Below, piece by piece: positions 1-33,184 of a DNA stretch of 64,000 bases. Both the position numbers and the translations under genes were made by a program. This stretch comes from Brevipalpus yothersi. Lineage: Eukaryota; Arthropoda; Arachnida; Trombidiformes; Tenuipalpidae. The number at the start of each line of letters is the position of its first letter. Within the stretch, counting starts at the first letter, position 1. The stretch spans positions 330,155-394,154 of the forward strand of contig QZCP01000002.1 of the NCBI GenBank assembly GCA_003956705.1, read 5' to 3'. The notes under the pieces were generated by a model. That model made no database searches. It worked only from the letters and a program-made list of their open reading frames with translations, and was not told the DNA's origin.

Positions 1-1338
1 GCCAGTTGGTACTGTATTCCGGAGGATGCTAAAGCAGTCTAATTTATGCTTGAGATGAACTGATTTTAATGTTTGAAAAATTCTTTCTCACATTCTCTTT
101 TTGGTGAATAATAACGAGTTAGAAGAGAATACTTGCTCCACTTGGAAATGCTACGTGAATTCTGATCATGTTTATCATTTTGCGTGCAAATTTTGAATCA
201 CATATTGGGAGAAGCTCATCAGTAATTTGATCTCTTTACTGAACTTCTCTTCACTATGCATGGTTATTCTTATTCAAGTCATTTTTAACATGCACATCAC
301 ACACATATACAAAACTTTGAAATGACTTTTTAAACGCTTTTGCACACAAAAAGCAATCACCGATCGCTTAAAAATCTTTTCTCTGCCGCATCTTCTCTCT
401 TCCTGAATCTTTCTACCATCATTTTCTCTCTCTTTCATCCATACTCATTCATCTTTCACTCTTTTGACAGAATATTTCTAGTGCTTAATGAAGCTTACAC
501 ACAAGAGAGCCATACAATCTCAAAATAGTCACAGCATCCGAAATCCCTCTTTTCCTCTCTTTCTCTCTTCCTACTGTATAAAGATGTAGGCAGAAGGTAA
601 ATCACAGATAATACTTTGTTTCAATCAAATTTAATCAACTCGAAATCAAATCATTTGATTGGAAGAATATTCATCATCCAGTTGTAGGTTCTGTTTTTTC
701 CTCATGATATTCATATTGTATGAAATTTTGTAGTTGTCCATCATAATTTGCGTCGATGCTTACAATCTTATTTTACTTTACACAATGTATGTGGGGCATT
801 GATTTTGATTTCTTGATAAAACTGAGATCTGTTTTGAGTATTCATCTCAAGAGACTACTGTTTGGTTTCCTGATGTGCATCATGCGTCTTAGGAGACAGA
901 TTGTTCATTTAATCCTTTATGGTAGGATAGTAAATTTTTGAATGCTCCACAAAACAGAAAGAAAGAGTATCAAAGTAAGAGAAGAAGAAGAAGTAAAAGA
1001 TGAACTCAATTTTGATATTGGCTTGGGGAATCCAGTGGAAATAAGAAGATAAGTAGACGATGAAGAGTAGAATGAAGATAACTATGGAGCTTGAATTCTA
1101 GGGAAAAATGTTTACTTTCCCAATGATGATAGCTGATGGTTGACATGTATCGTGGAAGAAAGCAAAATGAACAGCTAGCCCACACAGACAAGTCTCATGC
1201 TGTTCATGAAAATTTTGCTCCGATAGACACGCCATGATGACACCACTAGTAAAAATGACATTGAAAAGACATATATATATATAAATAAATATGGAGTCTC
1301 CTAGGATAGCATCTCCTGAAAGGATGACAAAATGTGGT

Positions 1339-1372
<34 letters not shown>

Positions 1373-3936
1373 TGAAAGCTCATGGTAGAAGGAGATAACC
1401 ATGTGGGATTTTCTGGATAGATGAGATGATAAAAACTTCAAAGAATGAAAAGGCAGGCAAGACAATATCATAATCTGCCAGAACTAAGATTCCTCTCCAT
1501 CATGATGATGGTTATCAAGGTTTTCGAGGTATTTGTATGACGAAGGCAAAAAAAGGCTGATCCACTCATTGATGGTCATCAAGAAGTGGATTAAGGTGTT
1601 CAATCCCAGAATTGAACACTTTCACCTCAATCTATTGATCATATCATGCAACTTTTGTCTTGCGTGATATACCTTCAGATCGATTTTGTGTGCATAATAT
1701 TGATTAAATCGATGATTCACATATCTCGTTTATTAGCGTTGAGAATGTATGGGGTCATTTATCCGATCCATTTCATCATGTAAGACATCCTCAATCTTTT
1801 CTTTCTCTTTCATTGAGGATTTCTTAGAATAGTATAACCACACACATATATATACACACATTCGCCATCATGACAATTGATTACTTTTCACACCCATTTG
1901 ATGTTGATACTTACCAGAACGATGGATCCATAGATGATGATGAACAAAAGACTTTTCAATCTATGGTTATACATCTTGTACTATGCCTAAGATGTGTATG
2001 AGAATCTTTTTTGCTTTTTCTTCTATCTGACAAGAGTAATTCAAACGATGGTGACAATATTCACTTCCGAAAAGTTTGAAAGAATGGACGAGAGAAAGAA
2101 AATAAAGGTGCCTTCCAAGAAAATGCATTCTTCATCCAGTTACTTGCTCTCTCTCTCTCCCACTTTTCACACACTGATTCAGAATACTTATTATCATCAG
2201 ACTCATCTAATACTATTCTTTTGTTGCTCTCGATTCTCTTTGTCCAACTTTTATTCCTTCTCATCTTCCTCTTCTTCCTCCTTTTTCCCTTCATCTTGAT
2301 ACTTTTTGCCTTGTTGTTACTGCTGACAATTCATCAGACAGGAGACCAAGTGTTAAGACTTAACAATCTGCCTCCATCGCCTGATGAGCTGCCAAAATCT
2401 TCCATCTTCCACTTCTCAATCAGCTTAAACCAAGAGACATAACACCGAAGCATTCATGATGAGAGATAGGGAAAAGAATACAAAGATATAATGTGTTCTC
2501 ATTAAGAGTTCTGTGATGCTATGTGTGTGATTATGATGATTATTGGCCACTTAAATTTTTCTTCTCTCTCTTCTCTAATGTACAAAATTATACTTCAATT
2601 CAATTCATGCGGGCCCATGCTGATGATTGTAAGCTGAATCAAAAAGTATTCCCGTCCAATTGTGTTCAATTCACAGCCAAACCTCACTCAGCATCGCGTT
2701 TTTCGTGTCCATCTAATCGAAAGTTCTTGTCAAATATTATCGGGATCACACATGTACCAAGTTTGGCTAACTAGGTTTAGCAATCACCACCAACATACAA
2801 TTCATTGTCTTCTGGAACTGTAATCGTACGGCTTTTGTACACTCACCAATTGCAATGATGATGCAATCCAGACAAAAGGATTCTTGAGGATTCTGGAATC
2901 AGTAAAAGATTAGCAGAATGCAATACGATGTATTTATAGATGTCTTTGATAATCCACCTTGTCACCAGTACAATTTCTATCACCACCCATTGGTGCTGAT
3001 GGTGATGAATTATTCGAGGTGATTAATGATGTACCTTTTTTCACAAGGAATGTGAGAAGATTTTGAGATTGCAACATGAAAAGCAAACAGAAACCTAGGA
3101 ACATGCATCACACATACAGATACACACACTTATCACACTGATAAATTGTTAGGAATCAGAAAGACAATTGTCTTGATGGTGGTTAGAAAAAAAGATGATT
3201 CTAAGAATGATATTTGGAACCACTCTTTAAAATTGAGAATGTGATAATGATCAAGCATTCTTCGGTTACTATGTACAATCAGATTCATTCTGTGGTTGGT
3301 TTAATTCTCATCACGTTCTTGGATAAAGATTAATTTGTCTATCCTGCTCATGCTTTTGGGGAAAAAATAGTATCGTAATAATAATAATCAATAAACTCAT
3401 AGTGGAAAAGATTATCATGATTAATTGTGCGGTTACAGTGATCTATCAAATTAGTTGAATATAACTCGATTAATTTGATCATAAATCTTTTTTCTAACAT
3501 GATTGGTGATAATTTTTTAAGCCAACAAGTTTCAATGTTCAATTGATTTGATATCTATTAAGATTCATTGACCCGTCAAACATTCCCTTTTGTGTGTGTA
3601 TGTGTGTTAGTAAGAAAAATTTTCTTTTTAGGCAGCATTTTTCTTTTCCCACACATTCCATTCATCTGTCACAATCAAAGCTACAGGGTATACATATAAA
3701 TCTATATACAATATCATGATGATTGTTTCCCAGCCATTAGTTGAATTGTTTGTTGATCAATAATTCTTCTTCTTTCATCAACATTCTTTCCATAGACTCT
3801 TCTCGATTTTTTCACTTCTCAAAAGTGTTTATGTGAGATAAACTTATTCTTTTTCAATTTTAAAGAACAGAGGAAAAAAATCGGTAACAAAATGATTTGA
3901 CTGATAGATATTGATTTTTTTCCTCCCTTCTTTCCA

Positions 3937-4356
3937 CTACTCAAAGAACTTATCAACAACTTTTCCGAAGCTCTTTTCTGATAAAATCGAGGAGAATATC
4001 TCTTCTCTTATAGTATGACCGTTAAAGTTCGAAAGATGTTGAAAATAATTTTCAGATAGATGATGATCGCCATCATCATAAATTCTTACGATTTTCTTCT
4101 TTTTTTCAGTCAGTAGATTTATCTTTTTCTCAACTTTTATATGATTTGTTATCTCTCCCTCGAAAGATGATTGCACACATGATTTACCTCTCTCGACCTC
4201 GTTCTGCTCCCATCTTCCATGATCACATACTGATTTTGTGGAAACAATGTCCACGATGAGTGGCTCAGAATCATCTGGAGAACGAATACCCTTCCGTTCA
4301 TGTTCCATGAATTTGGAATCCATTTTTGTTCCCATAAATTTTTCAATGAATATCAT
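3937..4356 (-). other. Unassigned 139-codon antisense ORF in an SK intron
   Basis: The frame runs from a true ATG (4356) to a TAG (3937-3939). The product is Lys/Glu-rich and soluble-looking, with no signal peptide, membrane segment or motif I recognise. It has no obvious spliced partners. A frame of this length is not unexpected by chance in about 24 kb of AT-rich intron read in six frames, so it is most likely not a gene. It is listed only because it is the longest ordinary-composition open frame in the intronic region. Confidence 0.12.
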
Positions 4357-5817
4357 TCGATTGGATCGGCATCACCATGACAATATAATATCAGGGTCTT
4401 TCACCTCGGGCCCGTGTGAAGTTTTATACTGACAGAGAAGCTTATTTTCAAAGTCAACTTTTTTTCAATCATAGAGTGTATTACTCACAGGGACTCAGAT
4501 GCCTACACCTAATCATTTATGGGTGAAATATCAAGATCAATCACTACCATCTAGTATCGAAATTTTTTGTTCATCCAGTGAGTATTGAGTAAAGTGAGTA
4601 TTATTGACCAGCCTGAAAAGTGCTCAAATTTTTTCGAAGCTTTTTGTATACTTCCTGATAAAAACCTAGGAATGAGTCATAATGATGATACGCAGCACAA
4701 TACAAGTAAGAGGATGAGGAATGTTTCCATGTGGGAGAAAATTTTACTAACCGGGAGAAGTATACTCATTTTTAAAAAAAAAACCAAGAGAAAAGACGCT
4801 TAACAACACTAAAATTTTTTATTTTGTCTTTTTTAACACACTTTTTATCTTTTTTCGACGAAATTTTTGCTCCAAGGGTTTGGACTAGTTTTCAAATGTT
4901 GATATTATCATACATAGAATAAATTGTTGGTTTTTTTGTTGATGGTAGAGAAAAAAGAATGAATTCACCAAAAATTTAGTCACCAAAACTGCTCAGAGGT
5001 TATCGATCTTTTTCTATCAACCAGAAAATGTGTTCTATTAGCTATTAGCTATTTAAACACAAAATTTATGTGTGTATATATATACCTCTTCCTCTCTGGA
5101 TGATCTGTTAGGGGAATACTTTTGCTTATATGTTCTATGTAACTTGAAGAAATGATAGTTGGTGTGTATATTTGTAAGATATTGGATACTTTTTCCTCAT
5201 ATATAGCCAGCATTCGAATATAGCCTGAAGCATATTTTTTGCGCATTGAATTTTATTTCAGAGTGATAAAAAGTGAGAATTTTTATTTATGTTTGTATTC
5301 ATATTTCCTCTTCTCTATCTCATTGATGGTGCATACATAAACACACCGATGATATATGAATATTGGTAGCTTGAGTATGCAAATTTTGATCTTTTTTTTA
5401 ATCTTTCTCCGGAGAAATGAGAAAGAAAAAACTTTCTCCACTCTCCAGAAGGTAAAGTCAACTATATTTTGATCTTTTGAGTGCCTTTATTGTGATGAAA
5501 TTTTATAGATTTCGAGAACAAACTTAACCTCTGGCTTTAAATAAAATTCCTAGACCATGATCATAGATAGATATAACATCTTCTATATCCAAAAATTTGT
5601 CTTTTCTTTTTGTTATGCCTCTCCATGTGAGATATGTGCAAGGACGTAGATCTATGAAAGCAATTCAATGTGCACAATATGCACAATTTCACATCAACAG
5701 ATATTCTAGGCATCATCATTCCATCTCATTCTGAATAGGAAATATTAACACCCATAGGCACATATTTGTGGGATATCTTGCTTCCTCAGTTCATAATCTA
5801 TTCTCGAGAATATCTTT

Positions 5818-5821
<4 letters not shown>

Positions 5822-5855
<34 letters not shown>
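5822..5855. repeat. (CT)n microsatellite
   Basis: Uninterrupted TC/CT dinucleotide run in the presumed SK 5' intron. Confidence 0.95.
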
Positions 5856-5856
<1 letters not shown>

Positions 5857-6428
5857 ATGGGCTTTATTTAAATGATTTTCTTCTCTAAATTGGAGAACTC
5901 ACGGAACCATCCTGTGTTTATACTGCTGCTTGAAAATGATATCGAAAAGCAGGAGCCCCTAAGTATAAGTCTTCATCATGCACAAATTATATACATATAT
6001 TTATATTCATATTCTCAACTGCACTTTCGTTTCCTGAGCAATCATACTCACGCTAATTGTTACTACTGAAAAACTATTATTTTCCTTCAGCTTTTTGACT
6101 TTTTCGGAAAAAGCTTCTCCTTGCATGCATGCCTTCCTCTTCTCCTTCTTCTTCTTCTTCTTCTGGGTAAGAGAATATACACAGACTTGCTTCAGAAGCC
6201 ATACTGGATAGACTACGAGAATAAGGCGGATATGAGTGACGTTCATTCGCCTCACCATACTGTCATTCCTATTGTCTTTTATGTGGACCCATCACATGGA
6301 AGGATGATGACATGATGACGACAAGATTCTGGTTCACCCATGATAGCAATATGCAGGGTTCAGTGGGAAAAGATTCTATCTATCCCTCTTTCTTTCACTC
6401 TTAATGCTTCCTTTTTACTTCTTTTTCC

Positions 6429-6431
<3 letters not shown>

Positions 6432-6472
<41 letters not shown>
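6432..6472. repeat. (CT)n microsatellite
   Basis: Uninterrupted CT run. An inverse (GA)n run follows about 150 bp downstream at 6618-6648, so the pair could form an inverted repeat. Confidence 0.95.
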
Positions 6473-6474
<2 letters not shown>

Positions 6475-6615
6475 TCCACTTTCTTATTTCTATTTCTTCG
6501 AACAAATATACGCACAATTCCTTAACCAGAGAAAGAATAGTGGTTATGTCACTTCTCTGTGACGACTTTTATTCTCCTCTTTCGTGTTTCGACTTTTATC
6601 TTTGCGCAATGTTTT

Positions 6616-6617
<2 letters not shown>

Positions 6618-6648
<31 letters not shown>
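6618..6648. repeat. (GA)n microsatellite
   Basis: Uninterrupted AG/GA run, opposite in orientation to the CT run at 6432-6472. Confidence 0.95.
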
Positions 6649-6650
<2 letters not shown>

Positions 6651-9600
6651 TAGATCGAGACAACTTGGACATCAACTGAATGTATTCTCAGCATGAATAG
6701 TCTAGCATTCAATATCACTTGGAACTTTCACGTATATTTTGCTCAATTGTAACATGAGGAACTTGCTAATCAATCATTTCAAATATCCTCACCACTATAT
6801 ACACTGCCATTGCCAAACATCATAAGAACGTCATCAATTAATTAGTAAGCTCATTAAGATTCTTCTCAAGATTCTAGCAACTTTGATTCAGTATTACTCC
6901 AGAACGCTGAGAATTTTTCCTAAGATTCTGGTTGTAATCTTTTAGTGATCACTTTTACGAGACAATTCATTGTTTTTATTTTCAGCTCTTCTCAGCAGCA
7001 TCCACATCCTCTTTTTGTGAGACAAAAAGAATTCTTACCAAATAACATGAGATGAGAAACATATACACATGCATTAAAGACACATGAGAAGCTTTCATTT
7101 CAGCCAGTATATAATCAAATAGTTAGATTTTGTCGATAAAACCCATTCTATCATCGATTTATCGAGTGTTCCGAGTGTACATGTGAGCCTGTCTGTATGG
7201 ATGTTTGTATTCTTCACAGTGAATCACTTTCATCAGACCATCAACAACTTTTATGGGCTCTCAATCTTTCTTCCTTGGTTGCTGTTGTTTTTTCTCTTCT
7301 AACACATGTGGACTAATACACTAAAACGGAGAAACCAGCCCAGAGTGAACTTGAAAGTATATTGGAATACGCAATTCTAAATGGTTGAGAATACATGAGG
7401 AGTGTATAGCCAATATCATTAGGAAATTGAGAATAGAAGGTCATTTGTTTGAGCATTCCAATCAATTGTTGCATGATAGTTTACTCTAGTTTTGTATTTT
7501 ATGTATCGTATTTTTTCTAAAACTAAAATGAATTGAGTAACAGTTGTAGATGAAGAAGGTTGAAAAGCTGAAAATAAAATTTGGTGAATTCGAAGCAATT
7601 TACATTTGAATTTGATAGAAAGCAAATAGCGTACAAAAATTACTATTCAACACCTTACTTGATGCATTCTGATAGAGTAGCTATATATTCACCGGAGATT
7701 GTTTTCAAATTCTATTTATTTTCAACTATCCAAATGTATTCCTCTGTGTATATGCATTGTGGGCTCTTATTTTATTCTATTCAAATTGTTTACAATCTAC
7801 AAGTATGTGTGTATTTCTATTTGAGCTCAATGAATCTTAGCGAACTTTGAGCCTTTCAAATTGTTATAAATCGAATTCACTTCATCAACCTTGTTTTCAA
7901 TCACTTTGAGCTTAAAATATTTCGCCCTGAACATTCTCACCTTATTCTACTCCATCTGACGGAAGAATACACACATTCTTTCCAATGCCAATCTTCTTTT
8001 TTCTCCTTTTTTTACCATTCTTATTGGTTCATCATTATTTCATGATATTTTGCTCTCTTACACATCACACCCACAGGATCTTCACTATCATAGCCATCAC
8101 TATATTCCCTTCGATACGCCATCGATTATGTGTGTCTGTATGTGGGTATGTGTATTCTATTGGACGATGATCATCCAGTAATCAGACATTGTCAAGCTAA
8201 ATTAAGTGGCCCAAGATATTTGCAGAAACAAATCCACTATACAGCTAGTTGACCTATTTGGTGTCTTTTATCTTTTTCTTCTATTCAACCCCAGAATAAT
8301 CGCAAGATAACATCATGAAAGGATGGAGAGAGAAAGTGGGAAGAAAGAGCAAAGGATAGTTTTCGAAAAGTCATTGGTCTTAGTGGTCAATAGGACTCTA
8401 TCATTCAGTATCTCTCTCCATGCCAATTGGTTTGCTTTCATGAACAGTTAATGATTCACGAAGTGATTTTGTCTATTTCGCTTGTCTTCTTTCCATCAAG
8501 TCACTTACCAAATAGTCACATTTCAGGGAATACACACACACATACACACATACACACTTTGAACTTTAGCTAGCTTGGATTATTTCGGTTCCCTGTCATT
8601 TGAGTCACTTGATTCTATCTTTTGCTCTCTTCCTTGCTTGTGTGTGTGTATATTTGTGTATCAACTGAAAAAACTTTTGGACCAAAAACTTCAGATAGCT
8701 ACCACTTTTATGTGTTGTCCATGTCTGTGTTTCTCTCTGTCTCCTTCTTTCCACCAGAATTATTCACATGTCAATCAAATCGATCCATTTGAACACCTTC
8801 CACTGGCTTACCGACACAATACTTTGCCATACTTTATTTCTCTTTAGTGAAGCAGTAAACAGCAAATTCATTTCAAGCTATTCTTGCTCTACCAGGAATA
8901 TCGTTTTATTATATATACATGCACACACACACACACACACATAGTCTCTTGCTGGCAATATTGAGCTAAGCTGAGTAGTTGGCTAAAGCAGAACGAGAAT
9001 AGCCAAAGTACCGTTATATATGTATGTGTCAGTAAATTAGCACAGATACCAGAACCTTAGAGTTCATAAAATGGAAATGAAGTCAAGAGAAAGGACCATA
9101 AAATTGTATGCTTGATTCTGAATTACTACCAGATTCTTTTTCCCTATCTTTCATCCATTCTATTTCCATCATGAAAGGGCTGAGAGGGGAAAGAGAGAGA
9201 GAAAGAGAGAGCTCATAATTTGTTTACTGGTCGATAAATGCACAAGCGTGATTCACATACAAGACGTGATGAGACGTTATATGTGTGTTCTCTGTCTAGA
9301 TGATCATGAGACTGATGGACAAATACGGACCAATATACATTGAGTGGTGGCAAGATTCATTTGCAGAGAAAAGATATATCATGTATCTGGTTATTTGTAA
9401 TATGTATATATACATACATTGGCCATGGGCTGTGCTTTTACAGCCCAACAAACACACATACACATGGACACTAGATACTGATGGATGAAACAGAATTTTT
9501 TCTTCTTTTTCTTCCAAGATATTCCTGTTCATCTCACTTTCTCCCAAAACAGTATCCTTATTCAACATCTTTCTGTATAAGATTGATTTTGTTCGATTCT

Positions 9601-11536
9601 ATCTCTCTTTTTCCCTCTCTTTGCTTCGTTCATCTTATTCTGTCTGGCCACTGTCCATGTCTTTTCATGCCCATTTCCGTATCCTATGGCAGCATCAATA
9701 CTTTTTTCCTCTCTCTCTTCTTCTCTCTTCTTTTTAACTTCTACTCCATCCATCTTACAATCTCTATTCACCCTAAAAACTGGGAATACACTCTCTCTCT
9801 TATTCCCAATCAGTTATAACATGAAATCTCTTGTAACTGTGAGGCATTAACTTGCAGCCAAACAGAGCGTAACAATCATTCACAATCGTTTTCGTTCTCT
9901 TTCTCTTTCTCTCTCTCTCTTGCTATACTGTTTCCACTAATACCGATCTTCTTCCTGATACAATTCGAAATGTATAGTTACAGTAAGTGGTGAGGACAAA
10001 CTTTGCCATCTCTCTCTCTCACTCAGCTTCCTTTTTCAATACTACACAACTGTTAAGTGTGTTTGCTGTTTGTGTCCAGTTGTCCAGGAAGAGACATTGT
10101 AAAAAAGAGAAGTTCAGTTGAGTTGTCCTGTTTGAATGATCAGAAGACAGTGAAATGTTGCGAGTCAAATGAGTTTATTTTTTAACTTGGATTTTTTGAG
10201 AGTTTTTTTCTGGTTTGAAAAGATTAGATATATACACAGAAGGTCTATGCGTTTGTGATCGATTCACTTTAACCTCGTTGCAATGGCTCAATTTCAGCAC
10301 GATCTTCCGATAGAGTAATATTGAAGACCAAGTAAATGAATGGGACAGCAAATTCAAATGATTAATGGTGATAAAATCAGCGTAATACAATACTGTAACA
10401 AGAGATGATTTGTATTGATCATGATCAATGCTCTCACTCTCAAAGCTATGTATTGGTCAATGTGTCTTGTAGGGAACCTTTCTCTTCTTCTCAGAGAACA
10501 GCTTGATCATAACCTATGTTATCTTAATTTCCTTTTGATATTGTCTCTGATTGCTTGCTTGATTTTCAAAATAGAATGACTGACTAACAGTATTCTTGAC
10601 AATATGTGTGTTGTATCACTTATACCAATCATCTTTCATGTTACACTGTATTCCAGATTCTTTCATATCCAATTGGAGGACTTTCTATTGATTTTGAGCA
10701 CTTAATTCTCTCTCTCTTGCCATTTTTTCTTCACTTCTCATCTATTCCTTGTCCAGAAGGTGACTATTGAAGAGAAGTGGAACGAAATATCGCTTCTTAT
10801 TTATCAACAATTCCTTAAAGGCTTTCAGCGTCAATCATTTTCTTTGTTCTATTGATCCAAGTCACTTTATCAATATCAATTCTTACATAACAGTAGTCTC
10901 AAAGCTCTCATAAAGCCATTATGATCAGTGTGATGAAAAGCTTTTGTACTAAGCCTCTATTATCAAAGGCTCATAATATTGGGAAGTAAGAAATCAATCC
11001 GCATATTGCAAGATGCTTTTGTCGATGTATCAGAATAAAGGGGAGATAGAATAAACAGATGGTGGCATCGGTTGAAATTTGACTTTGAGATGAGTGGAAT
11101 TCTTCATGTTGAATCCTGAATCATACTAGAAAAAATTTCTCATGGCGATCACATGGATAACCAGTGGTCAGTTTTCACCTCAGATATAAAAAAATCCTTT
11201 CAAATCCTAGAGAATCAAATATAAATATAAATAGAGCTGGAACTGGGATGGGAAATACATGGGTTATTGTGATTGTTATCGATATTTGAAATGGCTTCCA
11301 TCACAGTGGGACTCCTTAAGCGATTGTAGCTTGAATCCTATCCGAGAGCCTCTATCCTTCTCCATCATAATTCTTCCAATAGTTTATCATGGTAAAGGAA
11401 AGATGAGAAACATGGAAATCATGATAAGTTCCTTGCTCACTTCATATAAGCATATCTACAGCTTTCCAGCATCCCATAAGATGCTTATGAAACTACCCAA
11501 AATGATTCTCTTGGCCACATGAATGATGAGTTTATT

Positions 11537-11537
<1 letters not shown>

Positions 11538-11572
<35 letters not shown>
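11538..11572. repeat. (CT)n microsatellite
   Basis: Pure CT run that passes into imperfect CTTT units at its 3' edge. Confidence 0.95.
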
Positions 11573-11584
<12 letters not shown>

Positions 11585-12272
11585 GTTTCTTGGACCATCA
11601 TAAACTGCTAAGTCCATCTTCTTCTAGTCTCGAGTCCATCCACCCGGAGAGGTTAATGAAATGAGCACTAATAAAGTGTCCATCCCAACTAGTCATGAAG
11701 CACTGGAGGGTCCATTATCTGCTTAAGGTCAACAAAAAGTACATGAGGTGTTGGTCCATCTTGTACTTATAGAGAAGGAGAAATGGAGTGAAACTTCTTG
11801 CGAAGATTATATCCAACATATGCCATACAATTTGCCTTGTCCACCATGATCAAAGGATTCATTTACATGTGGAAATGGTTTTGCTTGAGATATTAGGCTA
11901 GTTTATGAGCTAGAAAGTCAGAGCTTGAGAGCTTGTACCTTTGAGTAATGATACATAATTGCACATAAGATCATGAAACCCCATTAAAAGCATCCAAAAA
12001 ATGTCTCAAGAGTCTTATGGACTAAGAGATATTGAAGGTTTTTGAGCCAGCAAAATCTGAATAAATCAAAAAAATTTCTCAAAGTGAAGAAATAACAAGG
12101 ATCGCTTCTAAAGACTGATCAAATCTTTCAAGAATGCTAAGAAACTAGCAAATTAGGAGCAAAGTTCAATGAATTCAAGAATCAAGCATAAAAATACACA
12201 TTGAATTGATTATCCTGACGACCTTAAAAGATTTTCTCGACTAATCTCAATACTTTTCTTCTCTTATTCCAG

Positions 12273-31316
<19,044 letters not shown>

Positions 31317-32081
31317 TCTGTGTATAAATCTTTGATACAATGATGATGATGTATAGTCAAAAATTGGGTGAATTTTTGTGGATAATGACAATTAGGGTGG
31401 ATATGATTGAAGAGATCAGCTTGTTACTCAGGGTGACAATATTTGAGTTGATAAGATTAATCAATGGAATTTTATCTCATATTTCATATTGAATATTAGA
31501 TTATGAGATATATTGCCATTATTATCAAGCAACAACATTGTTTCCACCTGAATATTAGCCTGAGGCTGATCTATCTGACTTTTTTTGTTCCATGTCATTA
31601 CTTTTTTCTCTCTCTTCACCCAATCTTGCGGAAGAATCATTATATATACCTACAATCTTATTTCGGTTTCCATGATGATATGAGAGAGATCAATTTTCAA
31701 TGTTATCATCACACCAAGATCATCATCCGAGGATTGTATCGATCAGCTCAGAATTTCCTGAGGGGGAGGGAAAGAAAGATTTTTCAATCTCAAAGTATTT
31801 GGATTTAAGAAATTTTTTCTTTTTTTTCCAAAATTCCTTGTGGAAGATAAATTTTGAGAACCAATTTTTAGGCCATTCAATGCAACTTCTCTTTCCTAAC
31901 TACCATGTATACTCATACATCAGCTGGAATAGATAATAATGTCCATATTTTCAGAGGAAGTGAAGAAATTTTATTTGCTGTTTCCAATTACTAATCAACA
32001 TGTATTTTTTATCATGTATTATGGTTGTGTATATTTCTCTCTCTCTCTCTCTCTCTGAGAGAGAGAGAGAGAGATAGAGAG

Positions 32082-32115
<34 letters not shown>

Positions 32116-33184
32116 ACTTCCTCTCTCACCTCCATAAACACATCCACACACTTATACACATATACACATGCATCCACATGAAGAGAAAAACTGTGATCTA
32201 GATCAATGATAACGGTAAAATGTTATTCATTTGATGAGTCCATAAGTGGGATAAAAATTTTGATGGATAGCTTTTTTTGATTTGTTAAATCTCATCCTAA
32301 AATTCTTGACAAACTTTCAAATTACATTCACCTCCCTTCTTTGGTGACGAGAGGTTTTTGAGGAAACTCCTCTCATGATATCCTTCAAAAAGGGGGCAGA
32401 AAAAATCCATGAGAATACTAATTGACTGATGTTGGGTCAATTCAATCATTTAGAGAACAAATTTATAGAGTAATTCGATATGGATCGATTCTAAATGAAT
32501 TCTAGAATATATAAATAAAATTTTGAATTTAAAAAGATAGACTTTTCTTTTTAATATCTAATGTATCGAATTGTTGAACTAGGTGAAGTGAAGCTTCATG
32601 ATTATCAGTTCATCATTGAGCAACATACTTTTCCTAAGCACTTCACAGCTTTGGAGGTGATATTCGGACTCCAACAATATTTTAGAGTTTGAATTGACTC
32701 AGATAAGCTTTCATCATCTGATTAAGCTATTTTGCATTGTGAAGTATTCTGATGATAACTACTTCAGAATTATTTAACACTAGCTTTATGAATCCACATC
32801 TATACAAGTGAATTCACCTTGAAACAGGATGTTTAAGGTGATTATCACAATAGTTAAGATCTGGATTTCCCGGAAATTTTATTAGGTTCTCAAAGTTGAT
32901 CAACTTAGGAAACGGTTATCGCCAATGACATCCTGTTTTTGAGCTCGATAATGAACAGAATTTTCATTTCGCTGAAATAATTGATTTGTGGACAGTCTAG
33001 GAAGGCACATCTACACGATTAGGGTCTAATAATTGATTGCTGATGTCTTGGTTGAAGTAGGTGAATTATTCGAAGGTATTATCATTTTGACGAAATAAAA
33101 CAAAAAATTCAACTTCATTCGAGCGAGAAACAGAGAGTAATAATTTTTTCAGAAATATTCAACATTTCTTTATGAAATTTGAGT
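31317..33184. other. Convergent intergenic region, SK 3' end to transporter 3' end
   Basis: This 1.9-kb stretch should contain both 3' UTRs. AATAAA occurs on the plus strand at 32514-32519, but I cannot say that it serves SK. The main structure is a composite CT-GA-CT microsatellite at 32036-32112. Open frames such as 31503-31808 look like chance frames in UTR or intergenic DNA. Confidence 0.7.
32036..32112. repeat. Composite (CT)n-(GA)n-(TC)n palindromic microsatellite
   Basis: CT repeats (32036-32056) switch directly to GA repeats (32057-32083, one GATA interruption), then back to TC repeats (32084-32112). Each junction is a perfect inverted repeat, so the tract can fold as alternative hairpins. 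It lies about 700 bp downstream of the SK stop codon. Confidence 0.93.

Larger units (their letters stand above)
1..12272. other. Presumed 5' intron/upstream region of the SK channel gene; no exon found
   Basis: No coding exon could be supported here. The next conserved SK segment upstream (the ...FEKRKR...SDYAL... part leading into S1) was searched for by eye and not seen, so this is probably one large intron, possibly with unrecognised 5' exons. The DNA is AT-rich and holds simple repeats: (GA)n at 1338-1372 and 6618-6648, (CT)n at 5822-5855, 6432-6472 and 11538-11572, and (CA)n near 8925-8941. The longest ordinary open frame is a 139-codon antisense ORF (4356-3937, minus), listed separately. 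Confidence 0.5.

Noticed and set aside
1994..2442. Overlapping frames on both strands with Ser, Phe or Lys/Arg-rich products
   Set aside because: Derived from a pyrimidine-rich stretch; no motif, no splice context and mutually exclusive frames.
31503..31936. Two plus-strand frames downstream of the SK stop
   Set aside because: Overlap in different frames, hydrophobic or His-rich chance composition, and probable 3' UTR position.
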